A stretch of DNA of 62,755 bases, from the NCBI GenBank assembly GCA_000697055.1, contig JNDT01002342.1, positions 1 to 62,755 of the forward strand, in the 5' to 3' direction. The notes under the pieces were generated by a model. It saw nothing but the letters and a program-made list of their open reading frames with translations, did no database searches and was not told the origin of the DNA. Made by a program: the position numbers and the translations under genes. The DNA is from Saksenaea vasiformis B4078. Its lineage: Eukaryota > Mucoromycota > Mucoromycetes > Mucorales > Saksenaeaceae. Positions 58,901 to 62,755 of the stretch are shown piece by piece (within the stretch, counting starts at the first letter, position 1; each line of letters starts with the position of its first letter).

Positions 58901-59545
58901 TGGGAACTCAACAACGAACACTCGAAAGCTCAATGTCAGGGATCTTCTCAGTTCGTCCGTGATAACCACAGTGTTTGTCATCTGCTGTCCCATCATGAGC
59001 TGGAAAACCAAGTAGAAGAAATCTTTGCTAAAGACCACTGCGGGTAACGGTTGCTGGTTGTTCAGTTGCCGATACACAAAGAAATTGACAAACAAATGGC
59101 TCTTGATTACGGCCTCCCGGTTGTAATAAACCATATCATCAATCACGCTTATCAGAGTGTTTTTCTCAGAAGATGGTAGACTTACAAACTTGTCTAAACA
59201 GCTTTTCCTGACAGTCTTTCGAACTTTGCCTACTTCCTGGCGAAATTGCGCGATATTCCTCAGCTTCTGGTACGGGCAAAGACGAGAGGAGCTTCTGCTA
59301 TGTGTTTTGGCCGTATCAAAGCTGTTGTTTCTCAAGCACGTTGGACACTGCGGACGAGGTTTCTGTACATCATCTTTCCGTCGATGGGAACGGGCAGTAC
59401 TCTTCTGCAATTTTTTGTCGGAATTTTGCTTCCGCTTTTGCGCTCGTCTTCCAGCCGGCCGTTGACGTCGCTGCCTATCCGATGGGCCAGGTTGATCATC
59501 ACTGTGATTCCCAAGCTCTTGCTGGCGTTCTTCTAATAAGTCCAT
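55957..59545 (-). pseudogene. Fanzor (eukaryotic TnpB-like RNA-guided nuclease), nearly full length, disrupted
   Basis: Exon 1 (59545-58742) has a Lys/Arg-rich start, C-P-T-C and H-S-R-S-S-S-R-L-C-P, and an N-terminal helical block. A 51-nt intron leads to exon 2 (58690), which shifts by one base at about 58545-58493 into a 416-codon frame. A 67-nt intron (57292-57226) joins F-F-N-N-S-I-D-T-D-G and RuvC-I (V-W-G-V-D-P-G). Then come a frameshift near 56870, a TAA (56712-56710) before M-K-F-N-N-Y-R-G, disorder at about 56650-56450, L-I-C-F-G-N-A-N-F-G, zinc-finger C-S-K-C-G, and a one-base loss near 56135. The next frame reads S-C-G-A-I-W-Q-R-D-H-N-A-S-R-N-I (RuvC-III). So all catalytic blocks are still readable, in several frames. 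Family: OMEGA nucleases. About 1,100 residues originally. End of the gene is at about 55999. Confidence 0.85.
55970..55994 (-). ncRNA. candidate 3' guide-RNA hairpin of the minus-strand Fanzor locus
   Basis: ATCCGCGT and ACGCGTGGAT pair into an 8-pair stem (two G-T pairs) around an A-rich loop, about 5 bases after the last Fanzor stop codon on the minus strand. The position is equivalent to the twin hairpins of the left-hand copy. An fRNA role is inference from the family. Confidence 0.35.
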
Positions 59546-60574
59546 ATTAGCCGCTAACAGACGAATGTTTGGATGGTGATGGCCGATTATTGTTATGCCT
59601 AACCATATGTAAAAACATACTACTGTGGGTGTACGTTAAAATTATGCTTGATACACTTTGTTTTCTCGCCAAAGTTATATGATGCTTCTTTTTCCAATAG
59701 CGTTTAGGGTTTAATATAAACATTTCGCTTCAGTTATATGCCATACAAGTCTGAAGGAAGCATAATAGACGAATTACGTTAACCGAACTAAAACGACTCC
59801 ATCCGTGCCGTCCCAAACATGAATCCATGTTTGATCCATGTTAATGTAGGAAACCACGCTTTCGGTTTGCCTTTGTGATCTATTCTACAATCACCTGTAA
59901 CAGCAGAAAGAGAGGATAACAGGAAAGGGGCGAAGCGGAAGATAATACATCAGCAATCGCACAAGGACAGAGAATAACGGGAAAAAAGACGAAAGAGAAT
60001 GTAATACGTGGACAATAGAACCACTGGACCTGAAACTTAACGAAGGTGACCTACCACGATCAAGCATTGACCTATCCAGCGCGCTATGCTGCTTACATTT
60101 GTGCTTCAGCACAATGCGCTATCGGCGTAACAAGAAGTACACACCCATGCAGGACATGGCATGTGCTTGAAATACAGAGATTGACAGGCGGACCGCGAAT
60201 CAACTATGGCAACATGGTCATTGAAGCATCCCCAGTATGGAATCCTGTCACTTGACATCGGTTTCCCGATTATTGACTCGAATAGTCGATCTTCAGGAAC
60301 CAACGGGACCAACTGACCCCAAGTACCAGACAGATCTCCTCTATATACTATTTAAAAAGAGAATATCGCTAAACAGATCTACAAAAAGTTAGTGTCCACT
60401 AACGCCCGTACAAGGGCATTAAGTATTTCATTCCCAGTCGGTGGAAGCAGCCGATGGACAAATGTCTATACGAGACACGTCACATCAGCTTAAGATCTGC
60501 TTTTTTGCACTTGTTTTTTTATCCACTCTTGACCTCCGCCGTTCTTCTTCCTCTCTTCCCTTCTTTTATTTTCT
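59546..60574. other. intergenic, no gene seen
   Basis: 1.0 kb with the Fanzor 5' flank and the promoter of the dehydrogenase. Frames at 60046-60255 (+) and 60106-60312 (-) are each other's shadow, without motifs. Confidence 0.5.
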
Positions 60575-62717
60575 ATGTTTTCCGCTTCGTCCACTGCCAC
60601 GCGTCTGAGCGTACTGGGACGTTCGTCTAAGGTCGCCATGGCGGCAGCTGCTCGCACTCTTCAGCCTGCTGTCCAATCGTCGTTGCGTCGCTCCACCCCG
60701 ATCGCTGTTTGCCATGCTGCACGTCTCTATGCTACTGATTCGAAAAGAGTTGTCGCATACACCGTTGATAAGTTTCCTGGTTACGTTCGTAACGAGAACT
60801 TCAAAAAGGTACACTCCTAAAAGTTTTGTGCGACCTCTTAAAAGCGTCTCGTGAATTGTAGTTGAATGATCAAGACGTGGAATACTTTAAAACTATCGTT
60901 GGTGAAAATGGAGTTGTGTACGGTAACGAGGACGATCTGTTTCCTTACAACACGGACTGGATGAACAAATTTCGTGGAAAGTCACAGTTGGCTCTAAAGC
61001 CGAAGACAACGCAGCAAGTGTCAGCCATTTTGAAGTACTGCAACGAGCAGAGGTAACATAAAAATCAGGTCAGAATGGACTGTGGGAAACTGATTGGTCT
61101 GTTTTCGCAGGATTGCTGTTGTACCCCAGGGTGGTAACACAGGCTTAGTTGGTGGCTCCGTTCCTGTATTCGACGAGGTTGTTCTCAGCCTTCAGGGTAT
61201 GAACAAGATTCGCGGATTTGACAGCGTCTCAGGTATGAATTTGTCCTTCATCTTGTACTGTACTCAACGCCTGTCAAGGAATCCTCACTGCGGATGCGGG
61301 TTGCGTGCTTGAGGTTCTGGATAACTGGTTAGGCGAGAAAGGTTACATGATGCCCTTGGACCTTGGTGCAAAGGGAAGGTAAAAGAAAAAAGAATGAGTC
61401 GGTATGCCATAATGCTAAGTGATCATTAGCTGTCATCTTGGCGGTAACATTGCTACCAATGCGGGTGGTCTTCGCTTGTTGCGCTATGGCTCCCTCCACG
61501 GTACCGTGCTTGGTTTAGAAGTGGTAAGTGGAACATGTCTGGATATTGAAAGAAGAACTGACATGGAAAACAAGGTTTTGCCTGATGGTACCATTTTGGA
61601 TAATATGTCAACTTTGCGCAAGGACAATACCGGTAAGGGCAATGGAGGGTTGGCGACATCGAAGAACTAATGTAGACGGCTGTAGGTTATGACCTGAAAC
61701 AGCTGTTTATTGGTTCTGAAGGGACAATTGGCGTTGTTACAGGCGTCTCTATTTTGACGCCACATCGTTCTAAGGTAAAGAAAAAAGGGGAGGAGTGCAG
61801 TGTTAATCTAAATGGCGATAGGCTGTCAATGTTGCACTTCTCGGTTTGAATTCATTTGAAGACGTTCAGAAGGCATTCAAACAATCCCGTGTTGAGTTGT
61901 CTGAAATCTTGTCAGGTAATGAAGATCACGAACATTGTGCCAGGCATAATTACTTATACAATCTTACTAGCTTTTGAATTCTGGGATATCAACGCCCTGC
62001 AAATGTTCAAAAAGCATGCAACACCAAAGGATGTCATGCAGAGCGAGTACCCATTCTATGTCTTGGTAGAAACAAGTGGTTCCAACAAGGACCATGATGA
62101 CGAGGTACGATATACTTGAAGCTAGATGATGTGTGTTGACATGATCTAGAAATTGACAACCTATCTCGAAAACATGATGGAAGACGGTGTTGCACAAGAC
62201 GGTGTTGTCGCACAGGATGAAACACAGATCCGTAGCCTCTGGAGTTTGCGTGAAGGATTCACTGAAGCTTTGGGTAAAGAACCAGCTGTGTACAAGTACG
62301 ATATCTCGATGCCAGTACCGAAGATCTACGAGTGCGTTGAAGACATGCGCCAGCACCTGCGTGACGGTGGCGTCTATGGACAGCCAACTTCCCCTGTGAC
62401 TGACGTTGTTGCCTACGGTCATGTTGGTGATGGCAATTTGCATTTGAATATTGCTGCCTCCCGCCTTGACAAAAAGGTGTCTGGTCTGATTGAGCCCTAC
62501 CTGTTCGAGTGGGTTTGTACGTATGAACTAGTTACACCGTCGCAATTACTTATTTATTTACTATGTAGCCAAGCATCAAGGATCCATTAGTGCAGAGCAC
62601 GGCCTAGGCGTAGCCAAAAATGAATTTTTGGGTTACTCCAAATCTCCCGTCATGGTCCAGTTAATGAAATCCATGAAAAACATGCTCGATACAAACGGAA
62701 TCATGAACCCCTACAAG
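60575..62717 (+). CDS. D-2-hydroxyglutarate dehydrogenase, mitochondrial (3' end outside window)
   Basis: Starts [11 protein letters not shown] with a basic Ser/Ala/Arg presequence up to about residue 55 (A-A-R-L-Y-A-T). At least nine exons follow. The FAD-binding PCMH domain shows [51 protein letters not shown] and [13 protein letters not shown]. The FAD-oxidase C domain has [12 protein letters not shown] and S-A-E-H-G-L-G, ending N-P-Y-K before a GT donor at 62718. The enzyme oxidises D-2-hydroxyglutarate to 2-oxoglutarate in the mitochondrial matrix; related fungal D-lactate dehydrogenases are close, but the H-V-G-D-G-N-L-H and R-Y-G-S-L-H-G context fits D2HGDH best. Only the last short exon is missing. 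Confidence 0.92.
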
Positions 62718-62755
62718 GTAATAGCGAACATTTGTTATGTTCATGACGCTAACAG

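Overview
The window is nuclear DNA of an early-diverging filamentous fungus, most likely a member of Mucoromycota (Mucorales-like). The grounds are: AT-rich intergenic DNA with long homopolymers; genes cut by many short GT-AG introns of about 45-110 nt; a fungal gene set (chitin synthase of the cytochrome-b5/DEK_C type, PDR-type ABC transporter, Ndt80/PhoG factor, PCL-type cyclin) beside genes that yeasts and most ascomycetes lack (a FUS/TAF15-like FET protein, the minor-spliceosome protein U11-59K/PDCD7); and eukaryotic TnpB-like (Fanzor) loci. Species-level assignment is not possible from sequence reading alone.

Layout. 0-1.1 kb: 3' half of a broken Fanzor gene (+), followed at once by two strong hairpins. 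1.4-2.4 kb: PDCD7/U11-59K (+). 2.5-4.6 kb: Misato/DML1 (-). 4.8-5.9 kb: LENG1/Cir_N protein (-). 6.8-8.2 kb: Ndt80/PhoG transcription factor (+). 10.2-10.8 kb: eIF1A (+). 11.0-12.6 kb: mitochondrial AFG1 ATPase (-). 14.8-15.7 kb: unknown membrane protein (+). 15.8-19.4 kb: repeats, a decayed ORF and one possible small spliced gene (-). 19.5-23.7 kb: atypical chitin synthase (-). 25.0-26.4 kb: cyclin (-). 28.0-29.5 kb: FET-type RNA-binding protein (-). 30.7-31.9 kb: unknown spliced gene (-). 32.8-33.4 kb: disordered hydrophilic protein (-). 33.7-38.4 kb: PDR ABC transporter (-). 41.5-44.2 kb: alpha-actinin (-). 44.7-45.6 kb: NSE1 of the SMC5/6 complex (-). 46.5-47.8 kb: Tc1/mariner element with TA duplication and well-kept TIRs. 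47.9-49.6 kb: PD-(D/E)XK-like accessory protein (+). 51.0-51.8 kb: unknown Cys-rich ORF (-) directly after a homeodomain gene (51.8-53.1 kb, -). 54.6-55.8 kb: NADH-cytochrome b5 reductase (+). 55.96-59.5 kb: a nearly full-length but mutated Fanzor gene (-). 60.6 kb to the end: D-2-hydroxyglutarate dehydrogenase (+, 3' end cut off).

The housekeeping genes do not form a pathway; this is an ordinary fungal arm invaded by mobile DNA. The most interesting content is the pair of Fanzor loci at the two ends, on opposite strands. They are divergent from each other but share the RuvC and zinc-finger architecture of RNA-guided nucleases, and each has a hairpin-rich 3' end that is a candidate guide-RNA scaffold. 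Both have suffered small indels or stops, and in both a one-base lesion falls in the zinc-finger/RuvC-III segment. Second-tier items are a chitin synthase whose catalytic signature is altered (Q-x-x-R-H in place of Q-x-x-R-W), the U11-59K homologue, and the PD-(D/E)XK-like gene lying 80 bp from a mariner insertion.

All exon boundaries were read by eye from splice signals and reading frame. Junctions given to the base are those where the phase was checked; the others are approximate.
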